In this document: in pieces, positions 34,817 through 43,503 of the stretch | Numbering within the stretch: the stretch's first letter is position 1 | How the letters are laid out: each line of letters opens with the position of its first letter | Assembly (NCBI GenBank): GCA_005879655.1 | Contig: VBJK01000078.1 | Span: 1-64,000, forward strand | Length of the DNA: 64,000 nucleotides | Direction of reading: 5' to 3' | From: Chloroflexota bacterium | GTDB taxonomy: Bacteria > Chloroflexota > Ktedonobacteria > Ktedonobacterales > Ktedonobacteraceae | Made by a program: the position numbers and the translations under genes | Notes under the pieces: model-generated | What the model was told of the DNA's origin: nothing | Databases searched by the model: none | What the model saw: only the letters and a program-made list of their open reading frames with translations

Positions 34817-36880
34817 ATGACCATACAAAAAGTTCCACAACAGCCAGATAGTGAGCATAATTACGCACCAAGAAGAGATGCACCATCCATTTTTAGCGAT
34901 TTTGATCTGTACCTGTTTGGCCAGGGCAAACACTATCATATTTATGATAAAATGGGCGCGCACCCACGCACCGTTGATGGGATCGGCGGGGTGAATTTCA
35001 CCGTCTGGGCACCCAATGCTCGTATAGTCTCCGTGATTGGCGATTTCAATCAGTGGAATCGCAGCATCACGCCGATGCACCTACGTCATATCGATTTAGG
35101 CATCTGGGAGTGTTTCGTGCCAGGCGTCCCCGTAGGCTCGCTCTACAAGTATGCTATCTACTCTAAATTCAATAACTATGCCACCGACAGATTAGATCCC
35201 TACGGCCAAGCATTTGAACTACGCCCCAATAACGCGAGCATGATCGCTGATATCGACCAGTACACATGGCACGATGAGGAATGGATGCAGCACCGTGGAG
35301 AGCATCAGCAGTTTCATTCCCCCATGGCAATCTATGAGGTTCAGCTTGGCTCCTGGCGACACGTGCCAGAACGCCACCAGGAAGGCGCGGTAGAAGAGGA
35401 CCGCTTCATGACGTACCGAGAACTAGCACCAGCGCTGGCCGACCATGTGAAGCATCTCGGTTTTACCCATATCGAACTTTTACCGATTACAGAGTACCCC
35501 TTTGACGGCTCCTGGGGCTACCAGGTGACAGGCTACTACGCTCCAACTAGCCGCTTTGGCCCGCCCGAAGACTTTCAATATTTCGTCGATTATATGCATC
35601 AGCAAGGGATCGGCGTGATCTTTGACTGGGTTCCTTCGCATTTTCCCAAAGATGGACACGCTTTGAGCTATTTCGATGGGACGCATCTCTATGAGTACTC
35701 AGATCCGCGCAAAGGAGAGCATAAAGACTGGGGTACATATGTCTTTGATTATGGACGTAGCGAGGTACGCAATTTCCTGATTGGTAGTGCTCTGTTCTGG
35801 TTGCGCGAATATCATATCGATGGTCTACGTGTTGATGCCGTGGCTTCGATGTTGTATCTCGATTATATGCGCCCCTCTGGCGAATGGAGTCCCAATCACT
35901 TTGGTGGTCGTGAACACCTGGAGGCTGTACAATTTCTGCGCGAGTTTAACGAGGCCGTCTATGCGGAAGTGCCCGGCACAATTACCATAGCGGAAGAATC
36001 TACAGCGTGGCCGCTGGTGACGCGTCCTACCTATGTAGGTGGCCTGGGCTTTACCTTTAAGTGGAATATGGGCTGGATGCACGATATGTTAGAGTACATG
36101 CATCTCGATGCGATCCATCGCCGCTATCATCACAACAATATTACCTTCTCGCTCATGTATGCCTATTCCGAGAACTTCATTCTGCCGCTCTCCCACGATG
36201 AGGTTGTGCACCTGAAAGGTTCGTTGCTGACCAAAATGCCGGGCGACCTGTGGCAACGCTTTGCTAATCTACGCGCATTCTACGGCTATATGTGGGGACA
36301 CCCTGGGAAAAAGCTGCTGTTTATGGGTGGCGAATTTGGTCAATGGCACGAATGGAATTATAAGCAAAGCCTGGATTGGCACTTATTAGCGGCTCCCAGT
36401 GATCCCCATCATGCTCAGCTGCAAACATTTATCCACGACTTGAACCAGTTCTATCAGCAAGAGCCAGCACTTAGCAGTCTAGATTGCGATCCGGCAGGGT
36501 TCTCCTGGATTGACTGCCACGACTCGGATAATAGCGTCATCTCTTTTATGCGTCGCAGTCCTTATGAACAGGACACGCTCGTCTTTATCAGTAACTTTAC
36601 GCCTGTCCCCCGCCATGGCTATCGTGTGGGTGTTCCCTACGCTGGAGAGTATGAAGAAGTGCTCAACAGCGACGCGGCATGCTACGGTGGTAGTGATCTG
36701 CGCAATACGCAGCAGATGCTCAGCGAGGATCTTTACTGGCAGAGCTGCCCCCATTCGCTGATGCTCACGCTCCCACCATTGAGCACCATCACACTGAAAC
36801 GACGCAAACAAGATCACACCAAAGAGGAACAGCTGGATCACGAGCTGACTCCCACCAAAAATCTGGCGACAGAAGCATAA
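34817..36880 (+). CDS. glgB: 1,4-alpha-glucan branching enzyme
   Basis: About 687 residues from the ATG at 34817. CBM48 domain (~45-150: [11 protein letters not shown] and V-I-G-D-F-N-Q-W-N), then GH13 barrel with [21 protein letters not shown] (nucleophile Asp), A-E-E-S-T-A-W and L-S-H-D-E-V-V. These are the GlgB subfamily GH13_9 motifs. It adds alpha-1,6 branches to glycogen. Other glycogen genes are not adjacent. The last ~25 residues are a charged tail. Confidence 0.95.
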   Translation: MTIQKVPQQPDSEHNYAPRRDAPSIFSDFDLYLFGQGKHYHIYDKMGAHPRTVDGIGGVNFTVWAPNARIVSVIGDFNQWNRSITPMHLRHIDLGIWECFVPGVPVGSLYKYAIYSKFNNYATDRLDPYGQAFELRPNNASMIADIDQYTWHDEEWMQHRGEHQQFHSPMAIYEVQLGSWRHVPERHQEGAVEEDRFMTYRELAPALADHVKHLGFTHIELLPITEYPFDGSWGYQVTGYYAPTSRFGPPEDFQYFVDYMHQQGIGVIFDWVPSHFPKDGHALSYFDGTHLYEYSDPRKGEHKDWGTYVFDYGRSEVRNFLIGSALFWLREYHIDGLRVDAVASMLYLDYMRPSGEWSPNHFGGREHLEAVQFLREFNEAVYAEVPGTITIAEESTAWPLVTRPTYVGGLGFTFKWNMGWMHDMLEYMHLDAIHRRYHHNNITFSLMYAYSENFILPLSHDEVVHLKGSLLTKMPGDLWQRFANLRAFYGYMWGHPGKKLLFMGGEFGQWHEWNYKQSLDWHLLAAPSDPHHAQLQTFIHDLNQFYQQEPALSSLDCDPAGFSWIDCHDSDNSVISFMRRSPYEQDTLVFISNFTPVPRHGYRVGVPYAGEYEEVLNSDAACYGGSDLRNTQQMLSEDLYWQSCPHSLMLTLPPLSTITLKRRKQDHTKEEQLDHELTPTKNLATEA

Positions 36881-37109
36881 GCACCCACCGCAGGGAAACT
36901 TATCTGAGCGATATTGATCATTATGGCAGTTTTTTGGCATGCCGCTCCCTTGCCCTCAATCGTTATTATATAAGGGCGATCAGAGCGCGTCCGTATGAAA
37001 GTGACTTGCTTTGCGGCTTCTCGCTTTTTTTGCAGAGCTGTGTTATTATACGGTCGTCATAAGAATCACCTTCATCTCAACAATCTATACTGGAAGAAGT
37101 GTACAGTCT

Positions 37110-38027
37110 ATGGGGCGCAACAATAACCACAACAATCAGAATCCGACCAGTCGTAACCTGAAAAATGGGGCAGACAATCGTCAACAAGCGACTGATCGAT
37201 ACCATTCATTACGCCGAGGAAAAAGCCGCGCGCTGACGGAAGACGAACGTCTCTTGACGCGTCCTGCGCAACCACTGGTCAGTCCTTCCGAACCGGTACC
37301 GCAGGAACAGGTGCGCGTCGAAGAGCATGCAGTTGAACGTGCGTTGAACTTCGACTTCACGATTACAGATCCCTGGCGTGTACTACGCATCATGAGCGAA
37401 TTCGTGAATGGCTTTGATGTGCTGGCCCACATTCCGCCATCAGTTGCCATCTTTGGCTCTGCACGCACGAAACCCACGCATGCTCATTATGAGACAGCCG
37501 TCAATACTGCCAGATTACTGGCTCAGGCAGGTTTCGGTATTATCACCGGCGGTGGGCCAGGCATTATGGAAGCGGGTAATAAAGGTGCCCAGGAAGGTGA
37601 GAATCTTTCCATTGGGTGCAATATCGAATTACCATTTGAACAAAACTCGAATCCATTTCTGGACATCTCTCTCGACTTTAAATACTTTTTTGTACGTAAA
37701 ACGCTCTTCATCAAGTATTCTAGTGCCTTCATCATCTTTCCAGGGGGGTTTGGCACCATGGATGAATTGTTTGAAGCACTCACACTTATTCAAACCAAAA
37801 AGGTCAGTAACTTCCCTATTATCCTCTATGATACCTCTTATTGGAGTGGTTTGCTCCATTGGCTGAAAGAAACAATGCAGGGGGCTGGGAATATCTCAGC
37901 ACATGATTTAAGCTTACTCTGTATGTCCGATGATCCAGAAGAAATTTGCCGCATGGTTTGTGAAGCTTATCAACGTAATACCGAACTTGAAAAGGATGAT
38001 CGTGGGCGCGAAACCTCGATCCGCTAA
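37110..38027 (+). CDS. LOG-family / TIGR00730 nucleotide-processing protein
   Basis: About 305 residues from the ATG at 37110. A disordered, Asn/Arg-rich N-terminus (~1-85) precedes a Rossmann domain with G-S-A-R-T, G-G-G-P-G-I-M-E-A-G-N-K-G-A and P-G-G-F-G-T-M-D-E-L-F-E. These are the signature motifs of cytokinin-activating LOG / lysine-decarboxylase-like proteins, which are nucleoside-5'-monophosphate phosphoribohydrolases. The true substrate in bacteria is often AMP. Convergent with the M48 gene. Confidence 0.88.
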   Translation: MGRNNNHNNQNPTSRNLKNGADNRQQATDRYHSLRRGKSRALTEDERLLTRPAQPLVSPSEPVPQEQVRVEEHAVERALNFDFTITDPWRVLRIMSEFVNGFDVLAHIPPSVAIFGSARTKPTHAHYETAVNTARLLAQAGFGIITGGGPGIMEAGNKGAQEGENLSIGCNIELPFEQNSNPFLDISLDFKYFFVRKTLFIKYSSAFIIFPGGFGTMDELFEALTLIQTKKVSNFPIILYDTSYWSGLLHWLKETMQGAGNISAHDLSLLCMSDDPEEICRMVCEAYQRNTELEKDDRGRETSIR

Positions 38028-38084
38028 AACACATTGCCTCGTTCCCAAAAAGCCGGTCTAGCAGGTACACACTCTCGCACCAAA

Positions 38085-38114
38085 GGCGGGATTACTCATT
38101 GAAGAGGTCCCGCC
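38085..38114. terminator. Bidirectional hairpin between LOG and M48 genes
   Basis: GGCGGGA (38085-38091) pairs with TCCCGCC (38108-38114) across a 16-base loop, between two convergent genes. Confidence 0.5.
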
Positions 38115-38123
38115 CACCCCCAA

Positions 38124-39101
38124 CTATGAAACATCCTCTCCACAGAAGCTACAGAAACGCTGATTGCCCTGCTGCTGTCCACAGTGCGGACAGTAAATCA
38201 ATGGTGAAGCGCTGGCAGACGAAGAGCTTGTGGTAGTACTAGCACCCATGTCATCTTGCTGCGGATCACGCCCATTATCCTTATACTCCTGGCTATCAGA
38301 CCAGTTGACAATCTCGCGCGCGCGTACAATAATCAGAGGATGAGTTGTTGGGGCAATCAGCATCAGTTTATATAAGCGATCAAGCACATTCGCATCTACC
38401 TCTTCATAAAGATCAGCTTGCTTTAGAAATTCAGAGGCACGTATCTGGTCACGCTGAAAGAGTGTTCCCCCGGCCAGCTTCATCATCACCGTTAACATGA
38501 CCTGGGTATCTTGTATGACCATCAATGCGGAACGATCGGCGGTAAATTCTGACTTACGATCCCATTCCAACAATGTAGCCTCTAAAGCGCGACCAACCAG
38601 CCGCCCAACGCCTAACGTCATCTCACCCAGAATGGCCAGCAAGACGGTAATACTGCGCGCCATTGTTTTATAGAGCACATGACCAGATTTAATATGACCA
38701 AGCTCATGAGCAATGACTGCCATCACTTCATCTTCATTCAAGAGATCCAACAGGCCAGTAGTGAGAACAATGTAGGGATGATCATGGCCGCTGGTGTACG
38801 CATTAGGGACCGGGTACTGCGCCACATAGAGTTCTGGCTCTGGCATATCCAGAATAGCGCAGGCTTCGCGCAATGCTTGATATAATTGGGGACATTGTGT
38901 TGCTGAGACGCGAATTGTTTGAGCCACATTTAAGATATATGCAATGCGCTCAGGAAACAACTCAATAAATTTACGTACCACGATATCCAAACCTGGTACG
39001 CGCTGTAATGCCCCCAAAGCGGCGCGATCAAAGGGATGCTGAAGCACTGCCGGGTCCAATCCTGGAAAGCGACGCCGCTCCTTTGTTTGGGCAGTAGACA
39101 T
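38124..39101 (-). CDS. M48 family zinc metalloprotease with C-terminal zinc ribbon
   Basis: A 325-residue protein. The catalytic motif is V-I-A-H-E-L-G-H-I-K-S-G-H and the third ligand is in W-D-R-K-S-E-F-T-A-D-R. Two hydrophobic stretches follow the H-E-x-x-H. A Ser-rich linker ends in a double-Cys zinc ribbon (Y-C-P-H-C-G and F-C-S-F-C-G). HtpX-like proteases of this type degrade membrane proteins; the N-terminal helix pair typical of HtpX is missing, so it is a cytoplasmic or peripheral M48 variant. Confidence 0.88.
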   Translation of the reverse strand: MSTAQTKERRRFPGLDPAVLQHPFDRAALGALQRVPGLDIVVRKFIELFPERIAYILNVAQTIRVSATQCPQLYQALREACAILDMPEPELYVAQYPVPNAYTSGHDHPYIVLTTGLLDLLNEDEVMAVIAHELGHIKSGHVLYKTMARSITVLLAILGEMTLGVGRLVGRALEATLLEWDRKSEFTADRSALMVIQDTQVMLTVMMKLAGGTLFQRDQIRASEFLKQADLYEEVDANVLDRLYKLMLIAPTTHPLIIVRAREIVNWSDSQEYKDNGRDPQQDDMGASTTTSSSSASASPLIYCPHCGQQQGNQRFCSFCGEDVS

Positions 39102-39114
39102 GCAAAAGCTCCTT

Positions 39115-39137
39115 GGCGCAATAAATTGCGCAACTAC
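39115..39137. repeat. GCGCAAT-AAATTGCGC palindrome (family of 39708 and 49984)
   Basis: GGCGCAATAAATTGCGCAAC is a diverged copy of the GCGCAATTCATTGCGC palindrome; it sits at the 3' end of the DnaX-like gene. Confidence 0.5.
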
Positions 39138-39457
39138 ACTTCAAACTCGACAGTAATACGGGGCAGCTTAAAACCAGCGGCATTATGATAATAGAGTTTG
39201 ATAGCTTGGGCCACAATTTCATTGTCGCGAGGTTGATGTAATTTATCATGCTGCACCACTCGTCTGGTCATTACTTGAATATACCAGACGCCGTTTCTAC
39301 GTTTGAGACCCGATGGGGTTGCAACACGTAAGAGCGATGCTACACGGGGAGATTGTCGATTAATGAGTTGTAGGATATCCGACCAATGGGTATACATGAC
39401 TGATGTGAATTGTTGTGCGAATTCATCGCAACGAGCATGCGGCTTCTTTTGCTCCAC
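39134..39457 (-). CDS. Small protein resembling the C-terminus of DNA polymerase III tau/gamma
   Basis: About 107 residues from a GTG at 39457 with GAGGAGG six bases upstream. The pattern W-S-D-I-L-Q-L-I-N-R-Q-S-P-R-V-A-S-L-L, then G-V-W-Y-I-Q-V, H-D-K-L-H-Q-P and I-V-A-Q-A-I-K-L-Y, ending P-R-I-T-V-E-F, matches the layout of the DnaX C-terminal domain (W-x-x-I-L, L-L-x-x-A-x-P, L-x-I-x-F, H-x-x-x-L, I-x-x-A-L). No AAA+ part is present. It could be a free-standing version or an unrelated fold; the resemblance is by eye only. Confidence 0.5.
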   Translation of the reverse strand: MEQKKPHARCDEFAQQFTSVMYTHWSDILQLINRQSPRVASLLRVATPSGLKRRNGVWYIQVMTRRVVQHDKLHQPRDNEIVAQAIKLYYHNAAGFKLPRITVEFEV

Positions 39458-39707
39458 GGAGGACCTCCTCGTTACACTCAAGGTACTGGCAAATTCAAGT
39501 ATATCACATGTCTGCGATACACTTTCACGGGAATATCATCAAGGCCGTACAACTATCGAGAAGTATTACCTCTGACACCAACATTTCCAACCATCCATAT
39601 CATACAACAAGTCGCTAATATATGCACGACTTTATAAAACGTCTTGCTCAGTCAACAGGCCCACCTGTCGCTAGACCTTCAAGGTTCCTCCCATGAGCAA
39701 ACAAAAT

Positions 39708-39784
39708 ATCCGTAGTCGCGCAATTCATTGCGCTTGGGTCACAAATAAACAAAGCACAACGCAATGAATTGCGCGACTACGGAT
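39708..39784. repeat. 24-bp inverted repeat with GCGCAATTCATTGCGC core
   Basis: Left arm 39708-39731 and right arm 39761-39784 are perfect complements (TCCGTAGTCGCGCAATTCAT... and its reverse) around a 29-base loop. Each arm contains the palindrome core found again four times at 49984-50134. It lies 20 bases beyond the paaK-like stop and may end its transcription. Confidence 0.75.
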
Positions 39785-39803
39785 GCTTCATGTATAATGG
39801 GTA

Positions 39804-41147
39804 CTACTTTTTACGTCGGTCCTCTACGCGTGCGCTGGCAGTTTTGGACTCACCGCCGCTCGCGCGCGGCAACGTATCCGCAGCAACCAGCTCTACATGC
39901 GGCGTGTTGCCAGTGACTGATTTTACCGCCTCCGCCATCTGCTTGCTCAAACTTGTCACATATTCAGTATTACCTAGCATAGCACTCTCCTTCACTTCTA
40001 CTTTTAAGTCAAAAGTATCCAGGCCATTGCGCTTATCCACAATGATACGGAAATTCGCCCCTGTCTCCGAGAACCTGACCAGTGCAGCTTCTACCTGACT
40101 GGGAAAAACAATGAGGCCGCGAATGGAAACAGCATCGTCGCTACGCCCCTTGATCGCACCTATCTTAGGATGTGTACGACCGCAAGGGCAACGCTCTTCC
40201 CACCATATCCGTGACAGGTCACGACTGCGATAACGAATCATGGCCGTGCCGTCTGCCGTCAGCCACGTCCACACCAATTCGCCTTCTTCGCCTTCTGGCA
40301 CTGGTTCGCCGCTTTCTGGATGAATACATTCCACAAGAAATGCGTCAGCCCAGGCATGCATGCCATCGCGTACCTCACATTCGCAGGTCATGCCAGGCCC
40401 CAGAAACTCGGTCATGCCAAACTCATCATAGGCTGTGATATTAAAATACTCTTCCAGCTTCAAACGTGTTTCCCAGGGCCAGGGTTCAGCGCCAAAGAGA
40501 CCTACTTTGAGCTTGCTGCTGCGAAAATCAATGCCTAACGTGCGTGCTTTATTTCCCACATAGAGTCCAACGGAGGGTGTCATACACATGCCAGTAACGC
40601 CAAAATCAAAGATAAAATCAATAAAGCGCTCGTATTGGCGCGCATCAGATCCCATCGGGATTACCATAACGCCCATGGCCAGCGCGCCATAGTGGAAACC
40701 AAAGCCACCAGTCGGCAGGCCATAGCCATAACAGTTCATAAACACATCACCGGGACGGATGCCAGTCATCCATAATGCACGAGCATTCAATTCGCCCCAA
40801 TACTCTATATCTTTCTTGGTTGCGAACACGGGCACGCTTTTGCCCGTTGTACCGCTGGTTGCATGTACTTCCAGAGCACCATCTTGCCCACCTGGAGCCT
40901 TTAATGCCATGCCATAGGGATATGCAGCACGTACAGTATTTTTCTCTAGAAAAGGCAATTTACGAATATCCTCTAAGCTTTTAATGTCAGATGGCTTTAC
41001 ACCGGCTTCATCATATAGATTGCGGTAGAACTGGTTTTGAGCATAGACGCGCTCAACCATGGCTTGCAAACGTTTCAATTGCAATGCTTTAAGTGTATCT
41101 TTGGGTAGTGTCTCAACTTCTTCATTAAAAAATGGACGGTAACTCAT
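39804..41147 (-). CDS. paaK: Phenylacetate-CoA ligase family protein
   Basis: About 447 residues from the ATG at 41147 (GGAGGA nine bases upstream). ANL-family adenylating enzyme with the PaaK features: F-F-N-E-E-V-E-T-L-P start, V-H-A-T-S-G-T-T-G-K-S-V P-loop, Y-D-E-F-G-M-T-E-F and R-Y-R-S-R-D-L. It activates phenylacetate or a related aryl acid with ATP and CoA. No other phenylacetate catabolism gene is next to it, so the substrate is uncertain. Confidence 0.9.
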   Translation of the reverse strand: MSYRPFFNEEVETLPKDTLKALQLKRLQAMVERVYAQNQFYRNLYDEAGVKPSDIKSLEDIRKLPFLEKNTVRAAYPYGMALKAPGGQDGALEVHATSGTTGKSVPVFATKKDIEYWGELNARALWMTGIRPGDVFMNCYGYGLPTGGFGFHYGALAMGVMVIPMGSDARQYERFIDFIFDFGVTGMCMTPSVGLYVGNKARTLGIDFRSSKLKVGLFGAEPWPWETRLKLEEYFNITAYDEFGMTEFLGPGMTCECEVRDGMHAWADAFLVECIHPESGEPVPEGEEGELVWTWLTADGTAMIRYRSRDLSRIWWEERCPCGRTHPKIGAIKGRSDDAVSIRGLIVFPSQVEAALVRFSETGANFRIIVDKRNGLDTFDLKVEVKESAMLGNTEYVTSLSKQMAEAVKSVTGNTPHVELVAADTLPRASGGESKTASARVEDRRKK

Positions 41148-41338
41148 GACGGGATAATCCTCCACAACAAAAATTTGGCAACCTCACCAACGCGCATAGC
41201 TTGGTGCAATTGCATCGTACCTATGTCAAACACGTTTATTCGGTACACAAAGCCGCATCTACCACATTGAGGTTATTATAAACCAAGTATAGAAACCAGT
41301 GTGAGAAAACGTGGATAAGTATGGACAAATAAGGCGTT

Positions 41339-41644
41339 TTATCCCACCTTTTCCCACAAAATCGTCTCTTCTCGTTCTAAGATCCGACAGTCTCGTGGGA
41401 GCGCCTGATTGGGTTCACCCTTGACACGGGGAAACGCCAGGTAGCCACTGGAATAGATGGAGTGAATCAGCTTGACATATTTGCCCTTGACCAAAACCAG
41501 ATCTCCTTTGCGAAAGCCTTCTAACTCATCTTTGTTGCTGCATATTCTACCACCATAGTAGAGAACGCGTCCAAGAAAGCGAGGCCAATAGGATATTGCG
41601 CGTGGTATGATGGGAAAAAACTGGTAGGAGCTTGTTTGAGCATG
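41339..41644 (-). pseudogene. Conserved-looking frame without a normal start codon
   Basis: A minus-strand frame of about 100 codons open between TGA (41645-41647) and TAA (41339-41341). The product looks like real protein: Y-W-P-R-F-L-G-R-V-L-Y-Y-G-G-R-I-C, then F-R-K-G-D-L-V-L-V-K-G-K-Y-V-K-L-I-H-S, then G-Y-L-A-F-P-R-V-K. No ATG, and the first GTG or TTG comes only at about codon 51, after the conserved-looking part. Its 5' end overlaps the start of the HAD gene on the other strand. It may be a gene truncated at its 5' end. Family unknown. Confidence 0.4.
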
Positions 41645-42295
41645 TCAAATCTGATAAGAGCAGTGATCTGGGATCTTGACGGTGTTATTATCGATAGCGC
41701 GGAGGCGCACTGCAAGGCGTGGTATCGGCTGGCCAAGGATCTTGGGGTGCCATATAGCGATGCGCAATTCTGGTCTACCTTCGGTCAACGCAATGATGCG
41801 ATCATTCCTACACTTGCAGGTCCCGTCTCCCCTGAACGCAGCAAAGAGCTAGCTGACCGCAAAGAGGCATATTTTCGCCAATTTGTGCGGGAGACGATCA
41901 GCCCTCTGCCTGGTGCTATCGAGCTGTTAAGTGCGCTACGTGATGCGGGCTATCGGCAAGCACTGGCCTCTTCTACACCAGCCGCAAATATTGAGCTGAT
42001 CAGTAGTGTATTGGGGCTGGGTCGCTATTTATCTGCGCTTGTCTCAGGCGAAGCGGTACCACGCGGCAAGCCTGCGCCCGATGTGTTCCTGAGAGCTGCG
42101 GTCGAGCTAGAGACTGAGCCGCCATGTTGTCTGGTGATTGAAGATGCGGTGGCGGGTATTGAGGCGGCGCGCGCTGGTGGTATGTATAGTATTGCGGTGG
42201 CGGGTGAACGTGATCTGCCGGGCTTACGTGCGGCTGATCTGGTGGTGAGAGACCTGACTGAGGTGACGGTGGAGCGCATTCGTGAACTGGCTTGA
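41642..42295 (+). CDS. HAD-superfamily phosphatase / beta-phosphoglucomutase-like
   Basis: About 217 residues. Motif I I-W-D-L-D-G-V-I-I-D-S (Asp11, Asp13), cap with F-G-Q-R-N-D, motif II A-S-S-T, and E-D-A-V-A-G-I-E-A-A-R. It lacks the R-G-V-G-R-R segment of true beta-PGM seen in the gene at 5117, so a sugar phosphatase with a different substrate is likely. A TTG at 41636 with AGGAG five bases upstream is an alternative start. Ends 37 bases before tRNA-Sec. Confidence 0.82.
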   Translation: MSNLIRAVIWDLDGVIIDSAEAHCKAWYRLAKDLGVPYSDAQFWSTFGQRNDAIIPTLAGPVSPERSKELADRKEAYFRQFVRETISPLPGAIELLSALRDAGYRQALASSTPAANIELISSVLGLGRYLSALVSGEAVPRGKPAPDVFLRAAVELETEPPCCLVIEDAVAGIEAARAGGMYSIAVAGERDLPGLRAADLVVRDLTEVTVERIRELA

Positions 42296-42332
42296 CAAGT
42301 ATTATGTTGCATGGCACAATACGGCACAAGAT

Positions 42333-42431
42333 GGAGGTGTAGAGGTCCCGGTGGGTCTCACCGTCTTCAAAACGGCTGGGGGGTCGCTCGGCGCGGTCCC
42401 TGGTGGGTTCGACTCCCATACGCCTCTGCCA
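42333..42431 (+). tRNA. selC: tRNA-Sec (selenocysteine, TCA anticodon)
   Basis: 99 bases including GCCA. The fold is that of a bacterial tRNA-Sec: eight-base acceptor stem (GGAGGTGT with ACGCCTCT), six-base D stem (GAGGTC / GGTCTC), anticodon loop CTTCAAA giving TCA, a long variable arm (GGGGTCGC / GCGGTCCC), five-base T stem around TTCGACT. The 8+5 acceptor/T arrangement, long extra arm and TTCGACT loop distinguish it from suppressor tRNAs. It predicts that this genome inserts selenocysteine at UGA; selA, selB and selD are not in the window. Confidence 0.9.
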
Positions 42432-42481
42432 GTGTATTTCCCCAAGGAGTGATTAACTGATGCACAACTGAGGATAGGGCC

Positions 42482-42762
42482 ATGAAGCAATATACTACCA
42501 ACCAGTTTACTTTCGATCCACACAGTTTGCGTGCTATCACTGACTATCTTCGTGCAACAGGTTGGACACGTATTAAATATCAGAACAGACGTCTGGCTGT
42601 CTATGCCAAAGAACTCCAAGTGGGAGAGCCACCTGCGATCGTCGCCTTACCAGACAACCTTCCTACAGCGATTTTTCGACACGTATGCTCGAAGCGGTAG
42701 AACGTCTGGCAAAGGTTGAGGAGACTACGCCGGGCGATATGTACCAGAAAATTCAATCCTGA
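42482..42762 (+). pseudogene. Small conserved protein with single-base frameshift
   Basis: The frame starts M-K-Q-Y-T-T-N-Q-F-T-F-D and reads 72 codons to TAG. After A-I-V-A-L-P-D-N the sequence becomes meaningless, while a +1 frame gives P-S-Y-S-D-F-S-T-R-M-L-E-A-V-E-R-L-A-K-V-E-E-T-T-P up to TGA at 42762. Adding one C at about 42660 would restore a ~93-residue protein of the pattern I-x-x-Y-L-x-x-x-G-W ... L-P-D-N ... R-x-x-E-A-V-x-x-L-A. Such small proteins are common in related genomes, function unknown. Either a sequencing error in the CC run or a true frameshift. Confidence 0.55.
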
Positions 42763-42782
42763 AGTTCTGCCCTCCCTACCCA

Positions 42783-43217
42783 TCACTCTTCAGGATCACC
42801 CAGGTCGTTGCCGAGCAGCTTCTCGATCTCGCGTATCGCCTTGTTCCTCGCTATAAACGCTGGGGCAAACTCAGCGTAGGAGGAGTTCTTTTGTATCCGT
42901 ACCAGCTTCCAGCCTTCCTCTACATCCCGATACAGGAACAGATAAAAGCCGTTCCATTTGGGATAGTGTTCAGCTTTGCGTTTATACGGACGACGGGCGA
43001 AAAAAGATACAAAGATGTGAGGAAGCGGCGCGATGACCTTTGAATCCATACGGCAAAACTCGATACCTCCTATACCCTCCTTGTCATCTACAAGCAAGCG
43101 TTCCTCTTCGATATAAGTAGAAAGTAGGGCAAGTACTTCAGCTGGTACATCTGAGCGTTCAAGAGCCATTTTCGCTAATTTATACTCTTCTTGTGTCAAG
43201 TTAGACAGCTCGCTCAT
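42783..43217 (-). CDS. Hypothetical protein upstream of the TIR gene
   Basis: About 144 residues from the ATG at 43217 (GAGGAGC upstream; a longer frame to 43301 has no ribosome site). No signal or membrane segment. Mixed alpha/beta sequence with F-Y-L-F-L-Y-R-D-V-E-E-G-W-K-L-V-R-I-Q-K and an acidic tail. I do not recognise the family. It is divergent from the TIR-TIR gene with ~290 bases between them. Confidence 0.6.
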   Translation of the reverse strand: MSELSNLTQEEYKLAKMALERSDVPAEVLALLSTYIEEERLLVDDKEGIGGIEFCRMDSKVIAPLPHIFVSFFARRPYKRKAEHYPKWNGFYLFLYRDVEEGWKLVRIQKNSSYAEFAPAFIARNKAIREIEKLLGNDLGDPEE

Positions 43218-43345
43218 TGGTTTATTGCTCCTCATTCTGATCACATTAAGATACCAAGCAAGGAAAATTAGGCAAACATTTTTAGTTCTTTTCGCCAGCA
43301 TAAGGGTTTCTTACATGAAACATGATACCAGATATAGCACAAATG

Positions 43346-43377
43346 GTCAAGCACAAAAGATGGATTTAGTGCTTGAC
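43346..43377. promoter_or_regulatory. Inverted repeat GTCAAGCAC...GTGCTTGAC between hypothetical and TIR genes
   Basis: Perfect nine-base arms at 43346-43354 and 43369-43377 with a 14-base spacer. The right arm merges into TTGACA (43373-43378), so a repressor bound here would cover a -35-like box. Confidence 0.45.
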
Positions 43378-43437
43378 ACGATCATTACCAAAGGAGATCC
43401 CCCTGTCTGACTACGACTTCTTCTACTCTAAAAGTAA

Positions 43438-43446
43438 TGCTATACT
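43438..43446 (+). promoter_or_regulatory. Extended -10 promoter of the TIR gene
   Basis: TG-C-TATACT is an extended -10 match about 58 bases before the TIR-TIR start codon. Confidence 0.35.
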
Positions 43447-43503
43447 GAATCACCCAATATCTGCTACCATAAACAAACAACTTCCATAAAGGACCCTTTC
43501 ATC

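Noticed and set aside
42000..42419. 139-codon minus-strand frame across the HAD gene and tRNA-Sec
   Set aside because: It is the reverse complement of tRNA-Sec and coding DNA; such frames are a known false annotation.
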